A stretch of DNA of 31,770 bases from NCBI GenBank assembly GCA_003427395.1, contig BFEA01000477.1:1005131-1036900 (forward strand). The letters are read 5' to 3'. The notes below the pieces were generated by a model that did not search any database, was not told where the DNA came from, and saw only the letters and a list, made by a program, of their open reading frames with translations. Of this stretch, positions 10,661 to 19,766 are shown one piece after another. The stretch comes from Chara braunii (lineage: Eukaryota; Streptophyta; Charophyceae; Charales; Characeae). How positions within the stretch are numbered: the first letter of the stretch is position 1; every line of letters starts with the position of its first letter. Made by a program: the position numbers and the translations under genes.

Positions 10661-11532
10661 AATAAGTGATCAGAAGCATAAAACTGCTCTGTAAAGTTAT
10701 ATTACAACTGTCTCTGTAGACTGACACCGACCTTATCCCCAGTCATCTGCATCATTACTTAAAATGTATTCATTCATGAGCTTTCTCGATTAACCCGCTA
10801 CCCCACTTGTTAATCACATATCCTTAAAAAAAAAAAGAAAAAAAAAAAGGAAAGAAATAAAAAACAAATACAAGTGCAATGTTGCTTCATCATCTCTTTG
10901 AAACTTTCTTTCCACACCTATTCCCTGTACCTTATACTACTAGTAATTAATAAGGGAGCAAGAATGTCAAGACTAGTGCAACTGAATTCACTGGTTTCAA
11001 AATTTTTATGAATTGTTTCAATCCTTTTGCGGTGATGTCACACAATATGGAAGACTCCTTCACCATTATGATGTTTGCAAACCTGTTGCTAGCTCCTTTC
11101 TTCCTACTCTACAATCTTCTCTTTACCTTTACCCGCAACCCCCTTCTCGTCAATAATTTTCCTTTGCTCGCAATATCAATAATAATCCCAGTTTTCCTTT
11201 TCATATGTATGGTTATTCTTTTTTTACTAGTGACTCTTTTTTTTCCCAAAATCTACTAACGCATCAAAGACTCCTGAAACAGTCAGACAGTTAGCGTTGC
11301 GATAGTCAATTTCATACCATAAATTTAGTAAAAAAAAAACAAAAACAATAAATACAGTATCATCCTTGTCTTTGAAAGCATAAGCATAACATTCTTTTAT
11401 TCCAAACAAATCAATTTTGTTTCACTTTTTCATTTTTTCACGCAACCAAAAAAAAAAAAAAAAAAAAAAAAACACATATCGCGAGTAATTTTCAGCAATG
11501 TTAAATGCCTACACTTCCCCTTTCTGCTAAAA
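10661..11532. repeat. Repeat A, left copy
   Basis: About 870 bp closely similar to 29863-30702, starting at AATAAGTGAT and ending near CCTACACTTCCCCTTT. Differences are scattered substitutions plus A-run length changes and a short extra segment near 10815-10860. It lies about 0.8 kb upstream of the gag-like ORF and is followed by B units, as is the right copy. On the minus strand it starts a short frame (MMQMTGDKVG..., one internal stop) related to the frame at the same place in the right copy. It may be a flanking repeat of the DIRS-like element or an independent interspersed family. Confidence 0.8.
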
Positions 11533-11949
11533 AAGAAAAAAAGAAAAAAAGAAAAAAAGAAAAAAAAAACACAATCTACCAAAATTTATATTATTTTTCG
11601 TTTCGTCTTTAATTTGATCAATCATATTCTTATTCGCAACACAAAGCACTTAATTGAAATGAATTTGTTAAACCACCAGTACACATGCACCTAAAATCCC
11701 GAACCTACCTGTCCACTGCGCGCCACTAATTTTCGAGCCTTCTGCGTGAGGGTACCTGGGATTTTCGGAAGTGGCACGGGTGGCGCTGGTCTGCCTGAAC
11801 CGAAAAAAAAAAAAAGGAGCAAACACCAGAGAGCAATGATGTCGTGAACGTCATGTAGGCCATAAGCATATTATCACTTTCCTGAATGCATCTGACCACT
11901 AGTACAGGGAGCGGGAAATGTTGTTGTTTCTCCTTTTTTTCTCGTTTTG

Positions 11950-12290
11950 TTTTTTTTTCTCCTGGCCCTGCCAGCAAGGCAACGCATATTCCTCTTGCTC
12001 AAAACGCCCTTGCTGAGGGCATACTCACACTAACCACGTTCAAATGCATCCAACCAATTTCACGGGCAAAGCATTGTTGGTTTGTTTTTTTTTTTTNTTT
12101 TTTTTTAGAGTCTGACAGTTTTGCTCCCCGAGTTCTCCTCACTGGGGGCAAACTCACACGAGTACTCCAAAAAATGTATCCAACAGCAATCACGGCCAAA
12201 AACTTTTTTTTTTTTTTTTCAGAGTCCGACAGTTCTGCTCCCCGTGTTCTACATTCTGCTGAAATGCCCTCACTGAGGGCAAACTTCTCT
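11950..12290. repeat. Repeat B array: three poly-T-separated units of about 120 bp
   Basis: Units start at T-runs near 11950 (diverged), 12085-12106 (contains an N at 12097) and 12204-12219. Units 2 and 3 share AGAGTCYGACAGTTYTGCTCCCC, a hairpin block related to GCCCTCACTGAGGGC, and AAACTCACACGAGTACTCC. Read on the minus strand each unit ends in a poly-A tail, a SINE-like organisation. A fourth unit lies at 30780-30917. Confidence 0.75.
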
Positions 12291-12330
12291 GCATCGTCAA
12301 TTAAATCGAAAAGAGTATTTCCATTTCCTT

Positions 12331-12341
12331 TACTTTTGCAG
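12331..12341 (+). promoter_or_regulatory. Splice-acceptor-like site immediately before the gag ATG
   Basis: TACTTTTGCAG directly precedes the ATG at 12342, with a pyrimidine-rich tract before it. This fits an intron in the 5' leader of the DIRS-like element whose acceptor lies next to the start codon. It is inferred from consensus only. Confidence 0.4.
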
Positions 12342-13274
12342 ATGGATCCTATTCTACTTGCCTATCTCAACGCATCTGGCCCTCAACCCCTTATTGGTCA
12401 GGAAGTCCTCGAAGTCCTCCCCATTTTTCCCCCCACCTTCATTCCTGTTAAAATTCTCAATTGGATTAACCCAACTTCTCGTTTACCTTAGGACCTCATG
12501 TTCTTCGTCCAACCACTCAATTTGACTTCTCACTATAAAATCAACTCCTTCGCCATCAAGATCAACGCAACCCTCGCTTCAGCTCCCTTAACTCCACAAC
12601 CCTTGACAATTTTTCCACATCACCACTCAACACCCCCCCTCTCCGTCTTACCTAACCTACCTACAACACCTCATCCCCACTTCCCTCACACCTCCCAACC
12701 TCATCTTAACAACCCGCAAAACCCTCCTCCTGCAAATTTTGTTTCCCTGCATCATCAACCTGCTACAGTCTCCTTAGAACAATTCGAGCAACTCAAAAGC
12801 ATGTTCTACGAGCAGCAAAGAAAAGCCAAAGCCGCGACTGAAGCCTTCATGCAACAGCTTGCCAAGAAAGAAGAAGAGGGACAAGTATCCAACGAATTAT
12901 ATCAAAAGTTAACCTCCGAACTAAATGCTTCCAAGTCTCGCATCGAGGACAAATCCACACCCTCCTATGGAGAGTTTCAAGCTTGGTTTAAACTTTTTTC
13001 AGCACCAGTATGGCATTACCAAATCAAGGCAGTCATCAGATTTCATACAGTAGACCTTAACTATCGCCATTGACCTTTTGGGAAGGCAATGTCAAGCGAT
13101 TTCTCCTCTCGTGTCAGCTCACTTGCCGAGGACTGCGTTGACCATCGAATACCCAAGGAGGTCAAAGCGATTATCAACAAGGTCATAAGGGAGGGGATGG
13201 AGGAGGCACTTCCCATTGTCAAGTCTAAATACAATTACTGCTTAAGCATCGCAAAAAGAGACTCTCCAAGGTAA
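12342..13274 (+). pseudogene. Gag-like ORF of the DIRS-like retroelement, broken
   Basis: The frame from ATG 12342 runs to the TAA at 13272 with two internal stops, TAG at 12489 and TGA at 13071. The N-terminal part (MDPILLAYLNASGPQ...) is followed by a long Pro/His/Thr-rich linker (about residues 85-145). A predicted coiled coil comes next (EQFEQLKSMFYEQQRKAKAA, about residues 147-200), and then an alpha-helical C-terminal segment (KEVKAIINKVIREGMEEAL). There is no zinc knuckle. Position upstream of RT, same strand, and the coiled coil support a structural Gag role in particle assembly; there is no conserved family signature. Both internal stops can be explained as TGG changed to TAG or TGA. 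The ORF ends within AAG|GTAAGT, a consensus splice donor at 13270/13271. Confidence 0.6.
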
Positions 13275-13301
13275 GTTAAGGGCTATCGTTCAAATTTTTT
13301 C

Positions 13302-14322
13302 TTGCCCCGGATCGCTAATAGGTCCACGCCATTCGCACCGATTATGAGTCCAAGAACATTGACAGCTCGAAGCCCTCCACTTTGGGCAACAACAATCACC
13401 CAGCCTAGTCACCATTTCCCGTTACCATCAGTTTCTCAAATACTGTCTAACCTCACCTTACCCCCTTCATCAACCGATCTCCAGCTAACTCTCTTTGCTC
13501 TTCAAGAACCTTCAGCTTGGCTCCGTAACCCAGATAATTTCTTCGCTTTCTCAACCTCCTCCTCCATCTCAAATTGGAAATCTCTTCTCTCCTCATCCAC
13601 TAGAAGACACTCACATTCTGTCCTTCAATGGATCCAGCATAGAGTTCACGTGCACTTCATCGGCACCAAGCATATCTAAGTCACAAACATCATTGAAGTA
13701 AGAAGAATGTTGAAGCATTTTTTTTCTTCATAAGAGTTTAAGAGAGCCCAGACTCCAATGTACTAAACGTCCTCCTGCTTTTATACCAAACCACTCTCTC
13801 CTTCCCCACCATTATGATTTTATCACTTCCACTATTTCTTTACTTCTTGTTAACGACGTGATTGAGCTCTCCCCTTCTCCAATCGTGGTCAACCCTGTTT
13901 TTGCTACTGAAAGTTCCTCAAATATTCATTCTGGACGTAAGATTTGTAAACCTGTTCCTATCTTTTCCTGAATTTCACTATGAATCCATTGATGACATCG
14001 TAAACCCTCTCTCTGACTCTCAAACCCAAGACTTTCTCTCTTGCTTTGATATTCAAAACGACTACTACCATATTCTTGTTCACCTTCTTCACAGACCATA
14101 ACTCGCTTTCTGTTGGAACAACTTTTGCTATCAATTCACAACTCTTTGTTTTGGAATATCTTCCGCCTGTTGGATTTTCACTACCGTAATGTACGAAATC
14201 ATGGTGGAAATGCGCATCCGTCATGTTCTCATTGCCTCTTACATAGATGACTCTGCTCTCACAAACCATGACCTTCGACACCTTATCTGGCAAAAATTCA
14301 ATTACGTAGCACTTCTCCACAG
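13302..14322 (+). pseudogene. DIRS/Ngaro-like pol, N-terminal part: reverse transcriptase up to YIDD
   Basis: Copies RNA into DNA in DIRS-type retrotransposition. An N-terminal segment around 13540-13680 (NWKSLLSS..., VLQWIQHRVHVHF) resembles the pol region before the RT of DIRS elements. RT signs follow: IVVNPVFA near 13890; motif A as FDIQNDYYHI near 14050; motif B as QFTTLCFGISSACWIFTTVM near 14130-14190; and the catalytic YIDDS near 14243. Breaks: a frameshift near 13925 (between the VVNP block and the DVRFVNLF block), an in-frame TAA near 14099, and stops upstream of 13800. The frame is open up to CACAGA at 14322, where a Penelope-like insertion begins. It continues at about 19766. The alternative, a Gypsy or caulimovirid RT, is less likely given the downstream domain. 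Confidence 0.75.
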
Positions 14323-15199
14323 AGGTGAGATATGAAAAATAACTCTCGAATGAATGACACACTCGAATGAAGGCACTCGAAATGAAACTTGAATGACAAA
14401 GTCCACGTCAGCAAAGACCCACATCGCGGGATGTCCAATAGGAAGAAGTCACATCATGTACGTCTCATCCCGTATCGCCCCCCTCGCTTCTATCCGACAA
14501 CCCCAATAACCACCATTCATTCCGACAAACAGTTGGGCGACTGTCATCGCCAGCTAACGCAGATAGCGCTGGTTGGAGACGACAGTCCAGGCAAGTCGGT
14601 TGAAGAGGACTAGCAAAACGACCTACTTACTATTAATAGTTTATCCCTATTCCTCATGTCCCACTAAACTAGTAGTGAACTGCCACAAACCTTGGTTCGC
14701 GCGAAGTTGTTAACTGTCATCCCAACAAATTTGTCGGGGAACCCTTTGGCCCGATACTCCTTTTGCAGAGTTAGCACCTGCTTGGGAATATTAGTACGGA
14801 TCGTAGTGTTGCAATTAATCCGATGTAACCAACCGGTAATACCGACCAGTTTTTCCTTGCGACTTGTCCAGGAATGGACGTCCTGGTCTGTCCTGAAGAC
14901 CATGTTCCCAGTAGACCACATTGTCCCTTCGGTTTTTGTCGTTTGTGTGCTGCCCAGGTACGGAAAATCTTGTCCGACCTCCATTCTGCATCCCAGAAAC
15001 TTCCAGACCCCTGTTTTGTCGTCCGTACGTTTAAGGGTCAGTTCTTTCGGTTAGCAGTGTTCAAATTTCTTCCGGATGTGATTTGCCGCGTCCAAAGTCC
15101 TATAGTTTCCTTTCTGGCAGGCCAAAAATACTGACACATCGTCCTTTAAGCGGACACCAAAAACCAGTTTCCGATCGCTACCCAAAATCACTAGAAACC
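14323..15199 (-). repeat. pLTR, downstream copy (RT C-terminus and 3' end)
   Basis: 877 bp that align end to end with 18887-19766. They start at AGGTGAGATATG and end at GAAACC on the plus strand. The 15199-14664 part codes for the end of the RT; 14323-14663 is non-coding 3' sequence. CGGGATG at 14427-14433 pairs with CATCCCG at 14466-14472, and the same pair is kept in the other copy. Confidence 0.9.
14664..15199 (-). pseudogene. Penelope-like RT, catalytic xxDD motif and C-terminus (main copy)
   Basis: Continuation of the main-copy RT into the pLTR. The frame contains RLKDDVSVFLACQKGN, the RT motif C region with the two catalytic aspartates; the tandem copy has RLMDDVSVFL. It continues through KTGVWKFLGCRMEV, WSTGNMVFRTDQDVHSW and LVGITGWLHRI to a stop at 14664. 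The frame is interrupted once near 15015-15020 (a TAA after FEHC). The conserved FLGCRMEV-like block matches the thumb-side region after motif C. Similarity to the second copy (19210-19766) is high, with both synonymous and replacement differences. Confidence 0.65.
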
Positions 15200-16280
15200 G
15201 TCACTCCGCATGAGCACACATAATGCATGCGAGTGGCGAACTGATACTTTTTCCAATGGGAATCCCAAAAGCTTGTTGTAGCAGAATATCGGAGGCGCGT
15301 GAATACGTATGAGATAACTTGAAATCAATAAAGCGTCGAATGTCCTCCAGATCCACCCTCCACCATCCATCCACAGACTCCCGACGGTGGCACCGTGTCC
15401 TCTAGGATTAACCTGTAGTGACGTTTTTTCTTGAAAGCAATACAAAATTCAATCCAACGCTCTACGAATCTCATAATGCAATAATCTACTATAACACATC
15501 TTTAATATCATACGATGCTGCCATGACTTGACTATCTGTGTATGCCTTTCTCATCTGGTTATTCGCGACTTTCAACCTATCAGCCAGTGATCCCATCGAA
15601 GGAAGATTGAAATGGCAGTTACGAGGGAATGCATTCAGCAATAGATTCAGTCCTTTGGATATTTTTCGGCAAATGTGATACGTCGGTTTAGTGTACGTAG
15701 GACAGATTGCCCTGAAACGGGAGAGGTCCTTTTGTTTAGGAAGGACATACGCGTTTTCAACTTTCCCTTTACTATTCCACTTCCCCAACTTACCTAAATC
15801 AGATCGGACAAAATCATTGCGAACCTTTGCCCATAACTTTTCCTCACTCATCGAAACAATCCTGTAACATGTGTTACAATAAAATATTTCACCCATTGCT
15901 TCCCTGTACAATTTAGGGCAGATTAGCACAATTTTCCCCGAATTTCAGTCAACTGGACAAAAGACGAAATCAACATACTTATTTTTAAATGCGATGACTT
16001 CATTCATACTAAATTCTTGACATCGGGTTACTGAGTCATTCAAACACTGGCCGGCTTCCTCAACACTAATGCTAACAAATATATTAGGTTCAGATTTCCA
16101 AATTGCGAAGGACTCGGACAATTCCTTAGACAACAAATCCGCCCGAAATTTCTTTCGAACTCTTGGTATATTGCGACCATTGTGCATGCCACTTGGCACT
16201 CCTTGAACTTTCCACAGTCTACATCTTACATGTCCCCCAACCCGGGGGAGATCATACTTTGTGCAAGTGCAGGTCTGCAC
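15200..16280 (-). pseudogene. Penelope-like reverse transcriptase, N-terminal and palm region, broken
   Basis: RT of the Penelope-like element, related to telomerase RT. Segment 16280-15945 carries VFVSISVEEAGQCLND-like sequence; a stop follows at 15945. Segment 15929-15489 contains AYVLPKQKDLSRFRAICPTY, the motif 1-2 region, and ends in SYDIKDVL, where motif A (first catalytic Asp) is expected. A frameshift leads to RFVERWIEFC and KKKRHYR. After a further break comes the motif B block AFGIPIGKSISSPLACIM at about 15272-15220. Motif C lies in the adjoining pLTR. At least three frame changes and several stops make it non-functional. The pieces are collinear and in the right order for one RT. 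Confidence 0.65.
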
Positions 16281-16822
16281 TTCCTTTGAGGTGACCTTAC
16301 GATGATTACACAGAATATCAGCGACAAATGGATTTCTGGTCCAAACTGCCTTGATTTTTCTCTGAAAATGTTGGTAACAATAGGAGGTAGTCCAATTTGT
16401 CTAATCTTCGAGTCACACAATCGCCGCTCCCCGACTAGGCTGACTCTTTCATCGTATCGCACCTTCGTTACTAATGGTGTCCTGATATTCAAACTATATC
16501 CTCTGTTGATGCCGCCAGATAAAATTTGTCTGTGTCATTGCCGGGTATCTTTACAATTAAATCCCTTAGTTGTCTGCAGTAGTTGAGTCAAAAAATTCAG
16601 ATCACGAGTGTACAGTTCCTCATGCTTCTGGGAATGCTTAAGCACGGTCACTAAGAAGGTGTAATTCCGATTGTTATGCTTTCTCCATTTCTTTAGGTAC
16701 GACACCTGAATCTTTTTTCCCTTCTTGATCGCAGACTTACATTGTCTTAACAATTGTTTTTCCCATCGACAATAACCTCGAAATTCCTGAATACATGTTT
16801 CACATTTTTCCATCGCTCGCAC
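16226..16822 (-). pseudogene. Penelope-like element, inter-domain region between GIY-YIG and RT
   Basis: One frame from 16822 to 16226 with a single in-frame TGA at 16535. It contains a CETC pair near the start, then basic sequence (IKKGKKIQVSYLKKWRKHNN) and a segment LVTKVRYDERVSLVGERRLC. I recognise no named domain. Position and basic charge suggest the RT N-terminal extension or a nucleic-acid-binding linker. Whether the CETC pair with downstream Cys/His forms the zinc finger reported near the endonuclease of permuted Penelope-like elements cannot be decided by eye. Confidence 0.45.
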
Positions 16823-16857
16823 TATATGCTCCCTCCCTCAAATTTGAGAACGAATTT

Positions 16858-17544
16858 TCAATGGCTATTACTTTCTTGCTCATATAACTTTTGTAGTACT
16901 TTGACTGACCCTATCGCAACATCCTCCACTTTAACACGAACAACATCCTTCGATCCCTTCCTAACATCGTCCTTCGATTCTTGTGGCTTCCTTAATCTGG
17001 CACTGGTCCCTTTGTGTCGTTCCTTCCTTCCACGCTGTTTCTTGTGTGGCTGTTTTCGAGTCCGTTTTTTTCTCTTACATCCACGGACATTCAAACTCGA
17101 CGACCAGCTCCGTATCAGAAGATCCTCGAGGCTAAGAAGATTCTTAGCATCATCCTTCAAAACCGGGATTAGGACATACGAGTGCAACCCAAAGCGTTCT
17201 AACTATCTATGGAAGTGTGTTTCCATATTGCATACCACGGTACTCCTATTGCGATGCTCGGACCATCTGACGTTCAGACTCCTTTCGGTCTTACCAACAT
17301 ACGTAGCCCTACACCAAGGGGAGACACCCACATATACGCAACACTCGGGGTCATCGAAAGCATTAGGATCGTTATCTAACAGCTCCGACCAATATTGCAC
17401 AAACTTCGAAAGCCAAGGAATACATCCCCGTAGGGTAAGAGCAATCAGTACCCATCTAAACAAAGATTGGAGCTCCTTCTTAATAGGACAGTTAAGTTTC
17501 CGTAGATTAGCTAGCACCCGACAATGTTTCCACCATACTTTCAC
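16858..17544 (-). pseudogene. GIY-YIG endonuclease domain plus basic tail (Penelope-like element)
   Basis: Nicks target DNA to prime reverse transcription. CVYVG corresponds to GIY and ATYVGKT to YIG. They are followed by SLNVRWSEHRNRS, with the conserved Arg and the EH pair, then LHSYVLIPVL and LLSLEDLLI, whose Glu fits the metal-binding acid of the fold. The frame runs 17544 to 16858 with one internal TAG at 17203, between HFHR and LERFG. After the domain comes a strongly basic stretch (KRKKRTRKQPHKKQRGRK) that could bind nucleic acid or act as a nuclear signal. It lies upstream of the RT, which is the permuted order. Residues 1-60 upstream (WVLIALTLRGCIPWLS...) are not assigned. Confidence 0.75.
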
Positions 17545-17561
17545 ACTCTTACCCTTTCATG

Positions 17562-18480
17562 TTAATTTCTCCTTGCTGGAAGTTTTCGATTCTTAAGTCT
17601 CGGTTTCATCCAGACTCTCACTTGATTTCTCGGATGTAGTTTCACCGTGTTCTTTAACGCAGGCTGAATTGCTTCGTTCGTACCCTCATAAGCCACTTGC
17701 ACACGATGTTCAGCCAAAGTTGTGACCGCTTGCGGCTTCCGAATATATGGTACGCTGACCTGCTTACACATGCGTTGTATCTGACGATAGTCTAGGCTGT
17801 CCAGATGTCTGGATGTTTCATCCATGAACTGCTGGCAAGCACCATGTCCCAGTCCAGTTGCTCCTCCTTTCTTAATGGGATCACTCTTCTCTCGCAGCTT
17901 ACACATGGTGACAGGTTGAAGTCCCTTCTTCATCTTCTTAGCCGATCTGCCTGCTAGTGGAGGCCGTCCTCGAGAGTGACAATGCAGTGGAGTCACGTTA
18001 GGACTTGATTGAGAAAGAGATTATTCCTCCCCCATCGTAGGCGAATGCCTCTTTTTGTCAGATATACAAATTGTACGAGTCTTTCGACTGATCTCCGATA
18101 TATTGTCCTCCGAATCAGGTCCATGAGCTGCATGTCGGTGCTTCGCTCTCCTATTCGCCCGCCGCATACATCTGCGAGTCTTCTTGTACTCCAGAGTGCT
18201 CTCCTCTTGAACTGTTTCAGTATCTTTCCCCCATCTTCTTGAAAATTGCATATCCACAATGCGCGACAGTCTTTCGTCATTTTCCTGTTGTTCACACCGT
18301 TTCTTCTCCTCCTTCTTTCGTCTTTTTTCCTCCTCCATCACCCTTTCTCGTTCAAGTGTAGCATGCTCTTCCGCTTATTTTTCTTTTGCGAGCTTCTCTT
18401 CGCATTCGGCTACCAACAAGTTAACCAAGTCACAGATGTTATCGCGCTCTCTTTGGTCTCGATGTTTGAAGTCCGCTGAC
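17562..18480 (-). pseudogene. Penelope-like element, coiled-coil and basic region
   Basis: One reading frame from about 18480 to 17562 with TAA stops near 18376 and at 18021. It starts with KHRDQRERDNICDLVNLLVA, becomes a Lys/Glu-rich probable coiled coil (ERVMEEEKRRKKEEKKRCEQ), and then an Arg-rich segment (TRRCMRRANRRAKHRHAAHG). The rest, PPLAGRSAKKMKKG to RNQVRVWMKPRLKNRKLPA, is basic and unassigned. The frame lies directly downstream of the zinc-knuckle frame, separated by a frameshift near 18485. Together they look like a Gag/ORF1-like nucleic-acid-binding and multimerising part. Confidence 0.5.
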
Positions 18481-18759
18481 GGAGTTCGCTTCGTTGGTTA
18501 CCCATTGTCTACGAGGTGGTGACACAAATCTCCCTCGGTACTGACGGGGGGCTTCTCCCTTTGACGATTCGCCAGCCTCCCTTCCTTCCATCACTTCAAA
18601 TCGATCCTTCCAGTAAAGTTCACAATCTCTCGCATAGTGATCAAATAACTTACAACTGTAACATACTGGGGGATTCCAATGTGTGTCGTCACCACCGCTG
18701 CCGCCACCTTGTTGGCTTGATGAGGCCATAATAGGTGACGTATAATTCCTCGTCTCCAA
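18439..18759 (-). CDS. Penelope-like element, CCHC zinc-knuckle ORF
   Basis: A 106-residue frame from ATG 18759. CYSCKLFDHYARDC fits the CX2CX4HX4C zinc knuckle used by Gag-type proteins to bind RNA. Before it lies a short Ser/Gly-rich N-terminus (SSSQQGGGSGGDD). After it come acidic and then basic segments (GRFVSPPRRQW). The frame stops at 18439, but a frame shift of one leads straight into the coiled-coil region. It is the first protein segment of the main copy, downstream of the tandem 5'-truncated copy that would supply the promoter. An upstream frame (18955-18689) overlaps its start and is unassigned. Confidence 0.6.
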   Translation of the reverse strand: METRNYTSPIMASSSQQGGGSGGDDTHWNPPVCYSCKLFDHYARDCELYWKDRFEVMEGREAGESSKGEAPRQYRGRFVSPPRRQWVTNEANSVSGLQTSRPKRAR

Positions 18760-18886
18760 TTGTGGCTACGGAGCCATAGTCACGTATCGTATCGACATCC
18801 AGCGCCAAACGTATCGTGACACAATCTAACTTGACCACCAGATGTGAAGTATCAATCCCCCGCCGGTTACCAAACGCTTCAAAAAA

Positions 18887-19766
18887 GGTGAGATATGAAA
18901 AAGAACACTGGAATGAATGACAAACTCGAATGAAGGCACTCAAAATGAAACGCAAATGACAAAGTCCATGTCAGCAAAGAACCGCGTCGCGGGATGTCCA
19001 ATACGAAGAAGTCACATCATGTACGTCTCATCCCGTATTGCCACCCTCACTTTTATCCAACAACCCCAAGAACCACTGTTCATTCCGACAAACATTTGGG
19101 CGATTGTCATCACCAGCTAACGCAGAGAGCGCTGGTTGGAGACGACAATCCAGACAAGTCAGTTGAAGAGGACTAGCAAAACGGTCTACTTACTATTAAT
19201 AGGTTATCTCTATTCCCATTGTCCCACTAAACTAGCAGTGAACTGCCACATGCGGTCCTTGGTTCGCGCAAAGTTGTCAACTGTCGTCCCAACAAATTTG
19301 TCCTGGAACCCTTTGGCCCGATACTCCTTTCGCACAGTCAGCACCTGCGTGGGAACATTAGTGCGGACCGTAGTGTTGCGATCAATCTGATGTAGCCAAC
19401 CGGTAATACCGACCAGTTTCTGCTTTCGACTTGTCCAGGAATGGAATTCCTGCTCCGTCTTGAAGACCACGTTCCCGGTAGACCACATTGTCCTTTCGTT
19501 CTTTGTTGTTTCTGTGTTGCCCTGGTACGAAAAATTATGTCTGACCTCCATTCTGCATCCCAGAAACTTCCAGACCCCTGTTTTGTCGTTTGTACATTTA
19601 AGGGTCAGTTCTCTCGGGTACCAGTGTTCGGATTTCTTCCGAATGCGATTGGCTGCGCCCAAAGTCCTATAGTTTCCTTTCTGGTAGACCAAAAATACTG
19701 AGACATCGTCCATCAAGCGGACACCCAAAACCAGTTTTCGATCACTACCCAAAGTCACCAGAAACC
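18887..19766 (-). repeat. pLTR, upstream copy (5'-truncated tandem copy)
   Basis: 880 bp matching 14323-15199. The shared sequence ends at 19766, exactly where the DIRS-like RT frame resumes. The junction with the main copy at 18887 follows an A6 run. CGGGATG at 18990-18996 and CATCCCG at 19029-19035 are conserved relative to the other copy. Confidence 0.9.
19210..19766 (-). pseudogene. Penelope-like RT C-terminus, tandem partial copy
   Basis: An uninterrupted frame that carries RLMDDVSVFLVYQKGN (motif C with both catalytic Asp residues), KTGVWKFLGCRMEV and LVGITGWLHQI, ending at a stop at 19210. It is the better preserved of the two copies, with none of the stops of the 14664-15199 copy. 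The frame is open upstream to 19839, but the part beyond 19766 is DIRS-like DNA. It has no RT N-terminus and cannot act alone. Confidence 0.7.

Larger units (their letters stand above)
14323..19766 (-). mobile_element. Penelope-like retroelement with N-terminal GIY-YIG, tandem arrangement
   Basis: On the minus strand a 5'-truncated copy (19766 to 18887) is followed head-to-tail by a complete copy (18886 to 14323). The order in the complete copy is CCHC zinc knuckle, coiled-coil/basic region, linker, GIY-YIG endonuclease, basic region, RT, and 3' non-coding end. A GIY-YIG before the RT is the permuted layout of the Naiad/Chlamys clade of Penelope-like elements, not the RT-then-endonuclease order of classical Penelope. 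The insertion splits the RT of a plus-strand DIRS-like element, and no clear target site duplication was found. Every coding segment has stops or frameshifts, so the copy is inactive. ~880-bp direct repeats at both ends result from the tandem partial copy (pLTRs). Confidence 0.8.

Noticed and set aside
14323-14663. Hammerhead ribozyme in the pLTR
   Set aside because: Expected for Penelope-like elements, but no CUGAUGA core with a matching GAAA was seen on either strand by eye; left as a check rather than a feature.
14323-15199. LTRs of an LTR retrotransposon
   Set aside because: The repeats encode the RT C-terminus, lack TG...CA ends, primer binding site and polypurine tract, and the internal RT is Penelope-type.
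16302-17596. Plus-strand ORFs over the Penelope-like element
   Set aside because: Antisense to the GIY-YIG and RT coding frames and without recognisable domains.
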